Origin: Maricaulis maris_C
GTDB taxonomy: Bacteria; Pseudomonadota; Alphaproteobacteria; Caulobacterales; Maricaulaceae
Direction: 5' to 3'
Assembly (NCBI RefSeq): GCF_049116555.1
Contig: NZ_JAGDYT010000006.1
Location: 62,001-126,000, forward strand
DNA: 64,000 nt
Shown: positions 37,402 to 46,255 of the stretch, in pieces
Layout: each line of letters starts with the position of its first letter
How positions within the stretch are numbered: the first letter of the stretch is position 1
Position numbers and translations under genes: made by a program
Notes under the pieces: generated by a model
Told to the model about the DNA's origin: nothing
Database searches by the model: none
What the model saw: only the letters and a program-made list of their open reading frames with translations

Positions 37402-37610
37402 CAAAGGGAGCAATCACCCAAATGGGTGGGCGATCGCGGCGCCCCGGCATGACAGGGGCCAGACGGCCGCCCTTGATTGCGGACATCCACACGCGAATTC
37501 TCACACGTGCCGGTGCGACGTCTCGCGATGCCGCAGCCGCTTCCATCGGTCGAACGCGACGTCTGACCTGCCGGCCAGATGGACATACTGACAGGGCTGA
37601 ATCCCGTGTC

Positions 37611-38888
37611 TCAGGCTGTTATCGTCTCCGCGCCGCCCATATAGGGGCGCAGGGCTGCCGGAATGGTGATGGATCCATCGGCGTTTTGATGGTTTTCCAG
37701 CACCGCCACGAGCGCGCGCCCGACGGCAACGCCGGACCCATTCAGCGTGTGGAGGAAGGCCGGACGCTTCTCGCCTTCCTTGCGGTAGCGGGCATCCATC
37801 CGGCGGGCCTGGAAGTCACCACAGGTCGAACAGGAGGATATCTCGCGATAGCAATCCTGGCTCGGCATCCAGACTTCCAGATCGAAGGTGCGGCGGGCGG
37901 CAAACCCCATATCACCGGTACACAGCTTCATGACCCGATAGGGCAGTTCCAGCAGCTGCAGGACTTTCTCGGCGCAGCCCGTCATCCGCTCGAGCTCGGC
38001 ATCGCTCTCTTCCGGCGCGATGATGGAAACCATCTCCACCTTCTGGAATTGGTGCAGACGGATCATGCCGCGCGTATCGCGCCCCGCCGAACCGGCTTCA
38101 GACCGGAAGCAGGGCGTATAGGCGGTCATGCGCATCGGCAGATCGGTCTCGGCATGGATCGTCTCGCGCGCGAGATTGGTCAGCGGCACTTCCGCCGTCG
38201 GGATCAGCCAGCGATGATCGGTCGTGCGGAAGAGGTCCTCGGAAAATTTCGGCAATTGGCCGGTCCCGAAGACGGCCTCGTCACGCACCATGTAGGGCGG
38301 GCTGACCTCTTCATAGCCGTGCTCGGTGGTGTGCAGGTCGAGCATGAATTGCGCCAGGGCCCGCTCCATGCGCGCCAGTCCGCCGCGCAGGGCGACAAAG
38401 CGCGAACCGGAGATTTCCGCCGCCTTCTTGAAGTCCATCTGGCCGAGGCCTTCCCCGAGGTCGACGTGATCGCGCGGCGTGAACGCCATCGCCCGGGGGT
38501 CACCCCAGCGACGCACTTCCTCATTGTCCGCCTCATCAGCACCTTGCGGCACGTCGTCATGCGGCAGGTTTGGCAGGGCCGCGAGATGCTGGTTCAGGGT
38601 CTCGTCGAAATGGCGGGCCTGCTGACCGGCGTCTTCGAGCACGGATTTGAGACGGTCGACCTCACCGCGCAGACGATTGAACTCGGCCTCGTCGCCGGTC
38701 GCCTTGGCCTTGCCGATCTGCTTGGACAGCGTATTGCGCTCGGTCTCGGCTTCCTGCTGCTTGCCCAGCGCGTCACGACGGGAGGCATCAAGCTCGATCA
38801 GGATCGCGGATTGCGGCGCCAGGCCACGCTTGGCAAGGCCAGCGTCGAAAGCGTCGGGATTGTCGCGGATGAGCTTGATGTCATGCAT
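37611..38888 (-). CDS. serS: Serine--tRNA ligase
   Basis: SerRS (425 aa) charges tRNA-Ser. The N-terminal 100 residues form the long antiparallel coiled coil that holds the tRNA variable arm. The class II catalytic domain follows, with motif 2 FRSEAGSAGRDTRGMIRLHQF and motif 3 near GSGVAVGRALVAVLEN. Length and N-terminus MHDIKLIRDNPD match the family. An 11-bp inverted repeat lies in the 70-nt gap to tatC. Confidence 0.97.
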   Translation of the reverse strand: MHDIKLIRDNPDAFDAGLAKRGLAPQSAILIELDASRRDALGKQQEAETERNTLSKQIGKAKATGDEAEFNRLRGEVDRLKSVLEDAGQQARHFDETLNQHLAALPNLPHDDVPQGADEADNEEVRRWGDPRAMAFTPRDHVDLGEGLGQMDFKKAAEISGSRFVALRGGLARMERALAQFMLDLHTTEHGYEEVSPPYMVRDEAVFGTGQLPKFSEDLFRTTDHRWLIPTAEVPLTNLARETIHAETDLPMRMTAYTPCFRSEAGSAGRDTRGMIRLHQFQKVEMVSIIAPEESDAELERMTGCAEKVLQLLELPYRVMKLCTGDMGFAARRTFDLEVWMPSQDCYREISSCSTCGDFQARRMDARYRKEGEKRPAFLHTLNGSGVAVGRALVAVLENHQNADGSITIPAALRPYMGGAETITA

Positions 38889-38892
38889 GGGT

Positions 38893-38962
38893 CTGATCCG
38901 GTTGGAATGAAATAACGAGGCCGGGCTATAGCCCTGCCCGCGCGCGCCGTAAACCGGATCAG
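38893..38962 (-). promoter_or_regulatory. Inverted repeat between tatC and serS
   Basis: CTGATCCGGTT (38893-38903) is the exact reverse complement of AACCGGATCAG (38952-38962), 11 bp, with 48 nt between. The loop holds another palindrome, GGGCTATAGCCC. The distal arm overlaps the tatC stop. It could be a leader structure for serS or a tatC terminator. Confidence 0.4.
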
Positions 38963-39774
38963 CCTTCTTCGGCCTCGTCCGCCTCGGTCTCGGAAGACTG
39001 CATCAGGTGCATGCCGCCAATCGAGATGAAGTAGAGCAGCATCAGCGCGCCACCGAGCATGATCTGAGAAATCGGGTCCGGCGGTGTGGCAAAGGCGGCA
39101 AACAGGGCAATCCCCACGACCGCGAAACGCCAGCCCTTGAGCAGGGTCTTCGCCTTGAGAATACCGGCCTTCGCCAGCAGCATGAGGAAGACCGGCATCT
39201 GGAAGGAGATGCCGAACACCAGCATCAGCGTGGTGATGAGGTTCATGTAATCGGAGACATTGAGCAAAAGCTCGATCCGCGTCCCGACCAGCTCCGCCGA
39301 TTGCTCCTGACCCAGCGAGAAACGCATCACCATCGGCAGGACGAAGAAATAGACGAAGCTCACGCCCAGGCCGAACAGGACCGGCGACATGGCCAGGAAG
39401 GGCGCGAAGGCACCGCGCTCATTCTTGTACAGACCCGGCGCGACAAAGCCGTAGATCTGCCAGGCGATGACCGGGAAAATGATGATGATCGAGCCCACCA
39501 GGGACAGTTTCAGGCGGACGAAGAAAAACTCCAGCGGAGCGAAGAAATTGGCGGTCAGGTCCAGCTCTTCCACCGGGACGCCCCGAACGATCGATGCCGC
39601 GTCACGATAGGGCAGGAGCAGCCATTGATAGAGCGTCTCGGAGACCAGGAAACAGCCAATGAACCCGGCCAGCAAAAAGCCCATGATCACCACGAGGCGC
39701 GAACGCAGTTCGACCAGGTGCTCGATCAGCGGCGCGCGGCTCGCCTCGACTTCATCTTGCTCGATCTCAGCCAT
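38959..39774 (-). CDS. tatC: Sec-independent translocase protein TatC
   Basis: TatC (271 aa) is the receptor for twin-arginine signal peptides. Six transmembrane helices are visible. The family start LIEHLVELRSRL, PVIAWQIYGFVAPGLYKNE and the FGISFQMPVFLM segment are intact. The C-terminal tail is acidic and cytoplasmic. It follows tatB by 5 nt. Confidence 0.97.
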   Translation of the reverse strand: MAEIEQDEVEASRAPLIEHLVELRSRLVVIMGFLLAGFIGCFLVSETLYQWLLLPYRDAASIVRGVPVEELDLTANFFAPLEFFFVRLKLSLVGSIIIIFPVIAWQIYGFVAPGLYKNERGAFAPFLAMSPVLFGLGVSFVYFFVLPMVMRFSLGQEQSAELVGTRIELLLNVSDYMNLITTLMLVFGISFQMPVFLMLLAKAGILKAKTLLKGWRFAVVGIALFAAFATPPDPISQIMLGGALMLLYFISIGGMHLMQSSETEADEAEEG

Positions 39775-39779
39775 CCGGC

Positions 39780-40271
39780 TCAGCGTCCCTTGATTTCATC
39801 GACCGGCCTGGCAGGTGCCGGCTCGGTCGGCTCTGCCGCGTCACCGCTTGCAGCGGCATCGGCCTGCGCATCGCTTTCCGGTGTTGCGCCTTCCGGCTTG
39901 TGGACGTCGAGCGCGGCCAGCTTGTCCGACCGGGCGTCTTCGCCCTCCGCCTGGCCCGTCTCGGCATGCTTCAGCTTCAGGGCGCGGATATCATCTTCCT
40001 GTGCACCGCGTGCCGCCTTGTCGAGTTCGCCATGGATCTGGTTGATCGGATTGGCATCCTTGAGCGCCTCGATCTCGCGGCGCAGTTCGGACAGCTCGGT
40101 CTCGCGACCGATTTCCTCGAAACTGTTCTGGAAATCCTTCGCCATGGCGCGGGCCTGGGCCATCATCTGGCCGACCTTGCGCATCATGACCGGCAATTGC
40201 TGTGGCCCCACCACGACCAGGGCGAGGACCAGGACCACCAGCAATTCCGGCATGCCAATGCCGGGGCTCAT
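39780..40271 (-). CDS. tatB: Sec-independent translocase protein TatB
   Basis: TatB (163 aa) works with TatC in Tat substrate binding. It has an N-terminal membrane helix with a Glu (PGIGMPELLVVLVLALVVVG), an amphipathic helix (PVMMRKVGQMMAQARAMAK) and a charged C-terminal region. It lies 3 nt after tatA and just before tatC. Confidence 0.94.
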   Translation of the reverse strand: MSPGIGMPELLVVLVLALVVVGPQQLPVMMRKVGQMMAQARAMAKDFQNSFEEIGRETELSELRREIEALKDANPINQIHGELDKAARGAQEDDIRALKLKHAETGQAEGEDARSDKLAALDVHKPEGATPESDAQADAAASGDAAEPTEPAPARPVDEIKGR

Positions 40272-40274
40272 CGC

Positions 40275-40499
40275 CTAGCTCCCGGTTTTTTCGTCTTCGC
40301 GGGCCTCGGCATTGAGCGAACCGGCAGGCGTGTCGCTGTCGGCCTCGTCACCCTCACCTTCATCATCCTTCAGTCCCTTGCGGAAACTGGTGATACCCTT
40401 GGCGAAGTCACCCATGACCGAAGCGATTTTCCCCCGCCCGCCGAACAGCAGGACGGCGAGAAGAACCACGAGAAGAATTTGCCACATACCGGGAGCCAT
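40275..40499 (-). CDS. tatA: Sec-independent translocase protein TatA
   Basis: TatA (74 aa) forms the transport pore of the Tat system. It has one N-terminal helix (MWQILLVVLLAVLLFGG), the hinge FGGRGKIAS and the amphipathic GDFAKGITSFRKGLKD, then an acidic tail. It is the first gene of tatABC and is followed by serS. scpB lies upstream. Confidence 0.94.
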   Translation of the reverse strand: MAPGMWQILLVVLLAVLLFGGRGKIASVMGDFAKGITSFRKGLKDDEGEGDEADSDTPAGSLNAEAREDEKTGS

Positions 40500-40600
40500 A
40501 TGCCCCTCCGTCTGAACCGAGTTAACTGGGTCTACTGCGTTTGCCGGGCCTCGTCCAACCTGTCAGTCAGACATCGGGGCGAATGATCGCACGCCTGGCG

Positions 40601-41410
40601 TCACGCTGCACCATCCGGGTCGTCATCCCCATCCATGAAGTCGACATGGAAGGCGTGGGCCTCCTCGTCGCTCAGCGGGTCTTCCAGAAGGTCGGGTTCG
40701 ACACTGCGGGTCGGATCCGGAACCGAAAAGTCCGGCGGCAGGCGCGCATCGAGCAGGCCGGCGGCCTTGAGGTCCGACATGCCGGGCAAATCACCGATCG
40801 ACTGCAGCGAGAAATATTCCATGAAAGCCTGGGTCGTGCCGTAGGTGACCGGGCGACCGGGGGTGCGGCGTCGGCCGCGCGGGCGCACCCAGCGCAGTTC
40901 GAACAACAGGTCCAACGTGCCCCGTGAAACCGCAACGCCGCGAATTTCCTCGATTTCGGCGCGCGTGACCGGTTGGTGGTAGGCGATGATGGACAGGGTC
41001 TCGAGCGCCGCCTGGGAAAGCTTGCGCGGCTCCTGCTTGACCTCGACCAGCACGTCAGCGAGGTCCGGTGCCGTTTCGAAGCGCCAGCGTCCGCCCACTT
41101 CGGTGAGATGCACGCCGCGTTCGGCGTATTCTGCCTGCAGTTTTGCGAGCAGGTCCTGAATATTGGTTTCCAGCGGCAGCCGGCCGATCAGGGTTTCCTC
41201 ATCGAGCGGTTCGGCGGCGGCAAAGAGCAGCGCTTCCAGCACGCGCAGATTCTGGCGTTCGGTATTGACGGCGAGATGCACGCCGAGAGCCTCGGAGGCT
41301 TCGGCATCGGCGACCACGCTGGGTCCCTGGTGCGCGGCGCGCTCGCGTAACGCCGAGATCGCGCTGGAGATTGCGTCCGTTGGCTCTTCAGTCGTTGTTT
41401 CGTCACTCAT
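40601..41410 (-). CDS. scpB: Segregation and condensation protein B
   Basis: ScpB (269 aa) is the winged-helix partner of ScpA in the SMC condensin complex that organises and separates chromosomes. The tandem winged helices cover residues 55-205, with LRVLEALLFAA, LSQAALETLSIIAYHQPVTRAEIEEIRG and GRPVTYGTTQAFMEYFSL as signatures. The C-terminal 60 residues are acidic. It overlaps scpA by 8 nt. Confidence 0.94.
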   Translation of the reverse strand: MSDETTTEEPTDAISSAISALRERAAHQGPSVVADAEASEALGVHLAVNTERQNLRVLEALLFAAAEPLDEETLIGRLPLETNIQDLLAKLQAEYAERGVHLTEVGGRWRFETAPDLADVLVEVKQEPRKLSQAALETLSIIAYHQPVTRAEIEEIRGVAVSRGTLDLLFELRWVRPRGRRRTPGRPVTYGTTQAFMEYFSLQSIGDLPGMSDLKAAGLLDARLPPDFSVPDPTRSVEPDLLEDPLSDEEAHAFHVDFMDGDDDPDGAA

Positions 41411-42218
41411 CAGTCGCGCCCTCTTCCCCCGCCTGCGCCCTCACGAAGAGCGGCGCATAGGCTTCACGCTGACGCAATCGTGCATGGCCCTCCTTGGTGA
41501 TTTCAAGCGCGGCCAGCATTGAACTGGCACGCACTGACCGCATCGGAGGTGGATTGGCACCCAGCTCCCCGGCCCCGGGAAGAAGGCTATCCAGATCTCG
41601 CCATTCACTGATTTGTGGCATCAGTGTCTCGAGGCGATCCCTTGCAGTTTCCAGGCCATAAACCTTGGGCGTCGGCGGGCGGTAAACAGACCGCGCCTGT
41701 TTCACGCGGCGACTGGCATAGGCAGACAGCAAGTCGTGCAGATCCGCTTCATAGACGACCGAGCGCGTCGCCCGCACCCCCTCCGGCATGCCGCGGCCGT
41801 GAATATCCGTGCCCAGGAGCGACCGGGCAAACAGCGCGTCACCCGCCGCCCGCATCGCCTCCAGGCGCCGCAGCCGGAAGGCCAGAGCGGCAGCCAGGGC
41901 CTCGGCCGGCTGCTCCTCCTCATCCTTCTGCGGCTTGGGCAATAAGAGTTTGGATTTCAGGAAGGCCAGCCATGCCGCCATGACCAGATAATCGGCGGCC
42001 AGGTCGAGACGCTTCTGGCGCGCCGCTTCCATGAATTGCAGATATTGCTCGGCCAGTTCGAGGATCGAGATCTTCGCCAGATCGATCTTGCGCTTGCGGG
42101 CCAGGGCGAGCAGGAGGTGAAGTGGCCCCTCGAATCCGTCGACGTCCACAACGAGCGCATCGGTCTCGGCGTTCTCGGCGGCTTCAAACCGGACGTCTTC
42201 CTCGAATTCCTCGCTCAC
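41403..42218 (-). CDS. scpA: Segregation and condensation protein A
   Basis: ScpA (271 aa) is the kleisin that bridges SMC heads. The N-terminal helical domain starts at FEGPLHLLLALARKRKID, with YLVMAAWLAFLKSKLLLP following. The C-terminal winged-helix domain is toward residue 250. It is followed by scpB with an 8-nt overlap and preceded by nagZ on the same strand. Confidence 0.94.
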   Translation of the reverse strand: MSEEFEEDVRFEAAENAETDALVVDVDGFEGPLHLLLALARKRKIDLAKISILELAEQYLQFMEAARQKRLDLAADYLVMAAWLAFLKSKLLLPKPQKDEEEQPAEALAAALAFRLRRLEAMRAAGDALFARSLLGTDIHGRGMPEGVRATRSVVYEADLHDLLSAYASRRVKQARSVYRPPTPKVYGLETARDRLETLMPQISEWRDLDSLLPGAGELGANPPPMRSVRASSMLAALEITKEGHARLRQREAYAPLFVRAQAGEEGATDE

Positions 42219-42281
42219 AACACTCCCACTTCAGGGCACCCGCTCCAGGGCTCCCGCTTCAGGCGGCTGACCGGATCCGGA

Positions 42282-43298
42282 TCAGGCGGAAAGCCTGTCC
42301 AGCCAGCTATTGAGACGCGATTCGGCGTCGACCGGGTCAAAATCCTCGATCACGTCCCGCGCCGCCTCGGCAGCCTCGGCGCGTTCCAGCGCCTTGCCGG
42401 CCAGGGATGTCGTGCCCTCGGCGACGGCCATCATCTCGTCCATGTCACCATTGCAGTGCAAAAGCATGTCGCAACCGGCCCCGAGCGAACGCTCGCCCCG
42501 TTCGCGGAATGTGCCCGTCAGCGCCTTCATCGACAGATCATCCGTCATCAAAAGCCCGTCAAACCCGATCTCGCCGCGGATCACCTTGCCAACCAGTTCG
42601 GCCGACTGGGTCGCTGGATGATCGGAATCGATATCGGCGTAGACGATATGAGCCGTCATCGCCATGGGTGCGTCGTTCAGACCCTTGAAGGGCGCGAAGT
42701 CGGTTTCCGACAACAGGCCATGCTCTTCCGGGACGACCGGCAATTCCAGATGGCTGTCGGCCAGTGCCCGCCCATGACCGGGGATATGCTTGATGATCGG
42801 AGCGACCCCGCCGGCCATCAGGCCATCCATCGCAGCGCGGCCGAGATGGATGACCGGCTCCGGCGTCCGCCCGAAGGCTCGGTCGCCGATAATGTCATCA
42901 GCGCCGTCAATCCGCAGGTCCGCCACCGGTGCACAATCGACATCAACGCCGATCGTGCGCAGCTCATGCGCCAGAAGCCGGTGATTGATGCGTGTGGCCT
43001 CGATCGCCATTTCCGCGTCAATCTTCCACAGATCGGCGAAGCGTTCGGCGGCCGGCGCGGCGCGCCAGGTCGGCGGACGCAGCCGCGCGACCCGTCCCCC
43101 CTCCTGATCGATCAGGATCGGCACATCACGACCGATACAATCACGCAGTTCCAGCGTCAGCCGAGAGACCTGGCGAATGCCGTCGATATTGCGGGCAAAC
43201 AGGATGAAGCCCCACGGGTCGATATCGCGAAAGAAGGCTTTCTCGTCCGGACCGAGCGTGGTCCCCGCGAGGCCGTAGATCACGGACGCAATCGTCAT
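42282..43298 (-). CDS. nagZ: Beta-N-acetylhexosaminidase, GH3 family
   Basis: NagZ (338 aa) removes N-acetylglucosamine from muropeptides during cell-wall recycling. IKHIPGHGRALADSH holds the conserved His-loop with the general acid/base dyad, and LLMTDDLSMKAL gives the catalytic Asp. No signal peptide, so it is cytoplasmic as expected. Its start overlaps the stop of the SPOR-domain gene by 4 nt. Confidence 0.94.
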   Translation of the reverse strand: MTIASVIYGLAGTTLGPDEKAFFRDIDPWGFILFARNIDGIRQVSRLTLELRDCIGRDVPILIDQEGGRVARLRPPTWRAAPAAERFADLWKIDAEMAIEATRINHRLLAHELRTIGVDVDCAPVADLRIDGADDIIGDRAFGRTPEPVIHLGRAAMDGLMAGGVAPIIKHIPGHGRALADSHLELPVVPEEHGLLSETDFAPFKGLNDAPMAMTAHIVYADIDSDHPATQSAELVGKVIRGEIGFDGLLMTDDLSMKALTGTFRERGERSLGAGCDMLLHCNGDMDEMMAVAEGTTSLAGKALERAEAAEAARDVIEDFDPVDAESRLNSWLDRLSA

Positions 43299-44131
43299 CG
43301 GCGTGCCACCAGACAGTCCTGCCCGCGTGACTGCAGCGTCGTGCAGAAACCGACGGCATCGCCTCGATCCGCAAAGGCGGCAATCCGCAGCCGGTGATAG
43401 GTGCCACGCCCCTCAATCTCGACAGTGGCCACATCCGGCGCCATGCCAGCGGAAATATCGGAAAACCGTGTGCGGAAGGCGACCCACGCCGCTTCGGCAT
43501 CCGACTCGGTGCGGAAAGAGGCGATCTGCACAACCCAGCTGCCCGAGAGGTCGACACCGACCGTCCCTGTCGGGGTCGCGGCCGGTACCGGATCGGGTTC
43601 GCGCGCCGGCGTCTGCACGACGGGTTCCGGTTCCGGATCGGGCTGCCGGGCCGGCCGTTGCGGCGCCTGGCGCGGCGTGGCGTCCGGCAGGGTTTCGGTC
43701 TCGACGGTCGGATCTGCCGCCTCGTCCGCATCGACCTGTTCGACACGCAGGCTTGGCCGAGCGGAGTCTTCAAGCGGCTCTTCCGGCGCCGGGCGCAGGG
43801 AAACGGTGTCTTCACCGGCATCATCGCCGGTCAGGCGGTCATAGACTTCCAGTTCCGTATCCGGCGTCTCGGCGCCACCGGGATCAATCGGGCGCTCGCG
43901 ATAGGGTTCTTCATTGGGGACAAGGCGCGGCGCGCCATCGCGGCCACTATCGCGCAAGCCCTGATTATAGGCGCTCCAGACCACGCCGAGAAAAAGGACG
44001 AAAGCGGCCAGGGCGGTGGTCAGCAACAACAGGCCGCGACGAGCGTCCTCGTCACGGGCGTCGAAAGTGGCAAACTCGTCCGCTGGTGGTGCGTAGGCGC
44101 CGATCCGGCTTTCCTCGTCCTGGTCTGTCAT
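43295..44131 (-). CDS. SPOR-domain membrane protein
   Basis: A 278-aa single-pass protein with a cytoplasmic N-terminus, a helix at about residues 33-53 (GLLLLTTALAAFVLFLGVV), a long Pro/Glu/Asp-rich periplasmic linker and a C-terminal SPOR domain (SWVVQIASFRTESDAEAAW, then TYHRLRIAAFADRGDA). SPOR domains bind denuded septal peptidoglycan, so division-site localisation is likely. It is coupled to nagZ by a 4-nt overlap. Confidence 0.88.
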   Translation of the reverse strand: MTDQDEESRIGAYAPPADEFATFDARDEDARRGLLLLTTALAAFVLFLGVVWSAYNQGLRDSGRDGAPRLVPNEEPYRERPIDPGGAETPDTELEVYDRLTGDDAGEDTVSLRPAPEEPLEDSARPSLRVEQVDADEAADPTVETETLPDATPRQAPQRPARQPDPEPEPVVQTPAREPDPVPAATPTGTVGVDLSGSWVVQIASFRTESDAEAAWVAFRTRFSDISAGMAPDVATVEIEGRGTYHRLRIAAFADRGDAVGFCTTLQSRGQDCLVARR

Positions 44132-44169
44132 GAATTCCGGTTCTCACCTCAGGTCCGGCGGCCGCGCGA

Positions 44170-44228
44170 ATCGCGACAGGCAGCCATACGATAACATCGC
44201 GACAGGAATGCCCTTACCGCCGCGACAG
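44170..44228. repeat. Three direct repeats CGCGACAG between dgt and the SPOR gene
   Basis: ATCGCGACAGG occurs at 44170-44180 and 44196-44206, and CGCGACAG recurs at 44221-44228 just before the dgt stop. The spacing is 26 and 23 nt. They lie upstream of the SPOR gene and could be regulator sites. Confidence 0.45.
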
Positions 44229-44229
44229 T

Positions 44230-45420
44230 TTAGAAATACCCCTGCACGGTGAAAAGCCGTCTGTGCTCTTCCACTGCAAAGCGATCCGTCATCCCGGCGA
44301 TATAGTCGCACACCGCGCGCGCTGTCTGCGCTGTACCGGCCCCTGACATGCTCGCCTGCACATCGCTGGGCAACACGCCCGGATCGCTCAGATACAGATC
44401 GAACAAGTCACTCGTCACACGGCGCGCCTGGCTCATCATCCGGTTGACCTTGTAATGCCTGTACATGTGGGCAAAGAGATGGCGACGCAGCGCGGCCAGG
44501 TGCAGGGTCATCTCTTCCGAGAAGGCCACGACCGGGTGGTCAAGCGCCCGCAATTCCTGGGCGCTTTCAGGCTTGGCCTTGTCGAGACGCCGACGCGTCT
44601 CGGTCAACACATCCTCGACCATCACGCCAATCAGCTCGCGAACGGACTCATGGACAATGATCGTCTGCGGTTTGTCGGGCCAACGTTCGCGGGCACGGCG
44701 GAAAATGTCGCCGACCAGCGGCAATTCGAGCAGGGGCTCCATCTCAAGGAGGCCGGAGCGAAGCCCGTCATCAATATCGTGGTTATTGTAGGCGATATCA
44801 TCCGCCAGCGCGGCCACCTGGGCTTCCAGGCCCGCATGCGTCTCGAATTCCAACGCACGCCAGCCATCATAATCGGTGAAGGCCCAGGGCAGGTCCGACT
44901 CGTCCAGGCCAGCCCCAAGCAAGGGGCCATTGTGCTTGACGACGCCTTCCAGCGTCTCCCAGGTCAGGTTGAGACCGTCGAATTCCGGATAGCGCACTTC
45001 AAGCTTGGTGATCACGCGCAGGGTCTGGGCATTGTGATCGAAGCCGCCGAAATCCTTCATCTTCAGCGCCAGCACCCGCTCACCCTCGTGGCCAAAGGGT
45101 GGATGCCCGAGATCATGGGCGAGCGCGAGCGCCTCGGCGAGATCTTCATCCCCGCGCAGCGCGCGAGCCAGGGTCCGAGCGATCTGCGAGACTTCCAGGG
45201 AATGAGTCAGGCGCGTGCGGTACTGGTCGCCTTCATGGGCCACGAAAACCTGGGTCTTCTCCTTCAGTCGCCGAAAGGCCGCAGAATGGATAATCCGGTC
45301 GCGATCACGCTGAAAGGCGTTGCGCATCGCACTGTCAGGCTGGGCAAAGCGGCGCCCGCGCGACTCCGCCGGGTGACAGGCATAGGGCGCGCGGGTTCGG
45401 TCGGTCGCGGCGATGATCAT
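44230..45420 (-). CDS. dgt: Deoxyguanosinetriphosphate triphosphohydrolase-like HD protein
   Basis: A 396-aa HD-domain dNTP triphosphohydrolase that cuts dNTPs to deoxynucleoside and tripolyphosphate. HSLEVSQIARTLARAL, ALAHDLGHPPFGHEGE (HD metal site) and GLNLTWETLEG-type signatures are present. The start MIIAATDRTRAPYACHP at 45420 matches the dGTPase-like subfamily of Alphaproteobacteria. The frame is open 61 codons upstream but there it lies over the divergent erpA gene's leader. Regulation is unknown. Confidence 0.9.
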   Translation of the reverse strand: MIIAATDRTRAPYACHPAESRGRRFAQPDSAMRNAFQRDRDRIIHSAAFRRLKEKTQVFVAHEGDQYRTRLTHSLEVSQIARTLARALRGDEDLAEALALAHDLGHPPFGHEGERVLALKMKDFGGFDHNAQTLRVITKLEVRYPEFDGLNLTWETLEGVVKHNGPLLGAGLDESDLPWAFTDYDGWRALEFETHAGLEAQVAALADDIAYNNHDIDDGLRSGLLEMEPLLELPLVGDIFRRARERWPDKPQTIIVHESVRELIGVMVEDVLTETRRRLDKAKPESAQELRALDHPVVAFSEEMTLHLAALRRHLFAHMYRHYKVNRMMSQARRVTSDLFDLYLSDPGVLPSDVQASMSGAGTAQTARAVCDYIAGMTDRFAVEEHRRLFTVQGYF

Positions 45421-45514
45421 GTCAGGGGGGCCTTTTATCCGCGCAGAGGGAGGTCCATATAAGACCACACAGGCAGAAACCAAAGGCCCGCCGGGCCCAG
45501 CATCAGGCTCTACC

Positions 45515-45844
45515 ATGTCCGTCAATGTCTCGCTTTCCGCGTCCGCCGCGAAACAGATCAATACCATCATCACGGCCCAGGCCTCTGCCGGGCTGCTGCG
45601 CATCGGCGTCGTCGGCGGCGGCTGCTCCGGCTTTTCCTACACATTTGACCTCGATGAGACAGTCAATAATGACGATCTGGTGATCGAGCGCGACGGTGCC
45701 AAAGTCGTCATCGACGAAGCGTCCCTGCCTTTTCTGGACGGCTCGGAAATCGATTATGTCGACGAGCTGATCGGGGCCAGCTTCAAGATTCACAACCCCA
45801 ACGCCACCGCCGCCTGCGGCTGCGGAACGAGTTTCTCGATCTAG
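45515..45844 (+). CDS. erpA: Iron-sulfur cluster insertion protein ErpA (A-type carrier)
   Basis: A 109-aa A-type carrier that delivers Fe-S clusters to apo-proteins. The three cluster Cys are in GGGCSGFSY and ACGCGTSF. The start MSVNVSLSASAAKQI at 45515 fits the usual length. The open frame continues 34 codons upstream over the dgt start. The 94-nt spacer between the divergent starts should hold both promoters. Confidence 0.93.
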   Translation: MSVNVSLSASAAKQINTIITAQASAGLLRIGVVGGGCSGFSYTFDLDETVNNDDLVIERDGAKVVIDEASLPFLDGSEIDYVDELIGASFKIHNPNATAACGCGTSFSI

Positions 45845-45874
45845 ACCTCGCCCCTCGCAGGAAGCTGCCCTATC

Positions 45875-45898
45875 CTTCCCCCCGGAAACGGGAGGAAG
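45875..45898 (+). promoter_or_regulatory. Leader hairpin occluding the ribosome binding site of the DUF1428 gene
   Basis: CTTCC-c-CCCG pairs with CGGG-a-GGAAG around a GAAA tetraloop, giving 9 bp with one internal C/A mismatch. The right arm contains the Shine-Dalgarno GGAGGAAG, 3 nt before the ATG at 45902. GNRA tetraloops on CG stems are very stable. Confidence 0.6.
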
Positions 45899-45901
45899 AC
45901 C

Positions 45902-46249
45902 ATGGCCTATGTTCAGGGATATGTGGCAGCCGTGCCGGACGAAAACCGGGACGCCTTCATCGAAAGCAGCGTCGCCATGTGTGCGATGATGAAAGAATTC
46001 GGCGCCCTGCAGGCCGTCGATTGTTGGGGCGCGGATGTGCCGGAGGGCGAGCTGACCTCCTTCCCGAAAGCTGTGCAGAAGAAGGATGGCGAAACCGTCA
46101 CCTTTTCCTGGGCGGTCTGGCCGGACAAGGCGACGGCCAATGCCGCGATGGAAAAGATGATGGCCGATCCGCGGATGAAGGCCAATGACATGCCATTCGA
46201 CGGCAAGCGACTGATTTTCGGCGGTTTTGAATCACTGGGCGAGATCTGA
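45902..46249 (+). CDS. DUF1428 family protein
   Basis: A 115-aa dimeric alpha/beta-barrel (ferredoxin-like) protein of the DUF1428 family, with the usual MAYVQGYVAAVP start, DCWGADVPEGELTSFPKAV and TFSWAVWPDKATA. Function is unknown. It is in a probable operon with the nitroreductase 6 nt downstream. The ribosome binding site is in a hairpin. Confidence 0.9.
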   Translation: MAYVQGYVAAVPDENRDAFIESSVAMCAMMKEFGALQAVDCWGADVPEGELTSFPKAVQKKDGETVTFSWAVWPDKATANAAMEKMMADPRMKANDMPFDGKRLIFGGFESLGEI

Positions 46250-46255
46250 CACTTC

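Noticed and set aside
44230..45603. Longer dgt start at 45603
   Set aside because: The extra 61 codons lie over the erpA leader and start and do not match the family N-terminus.
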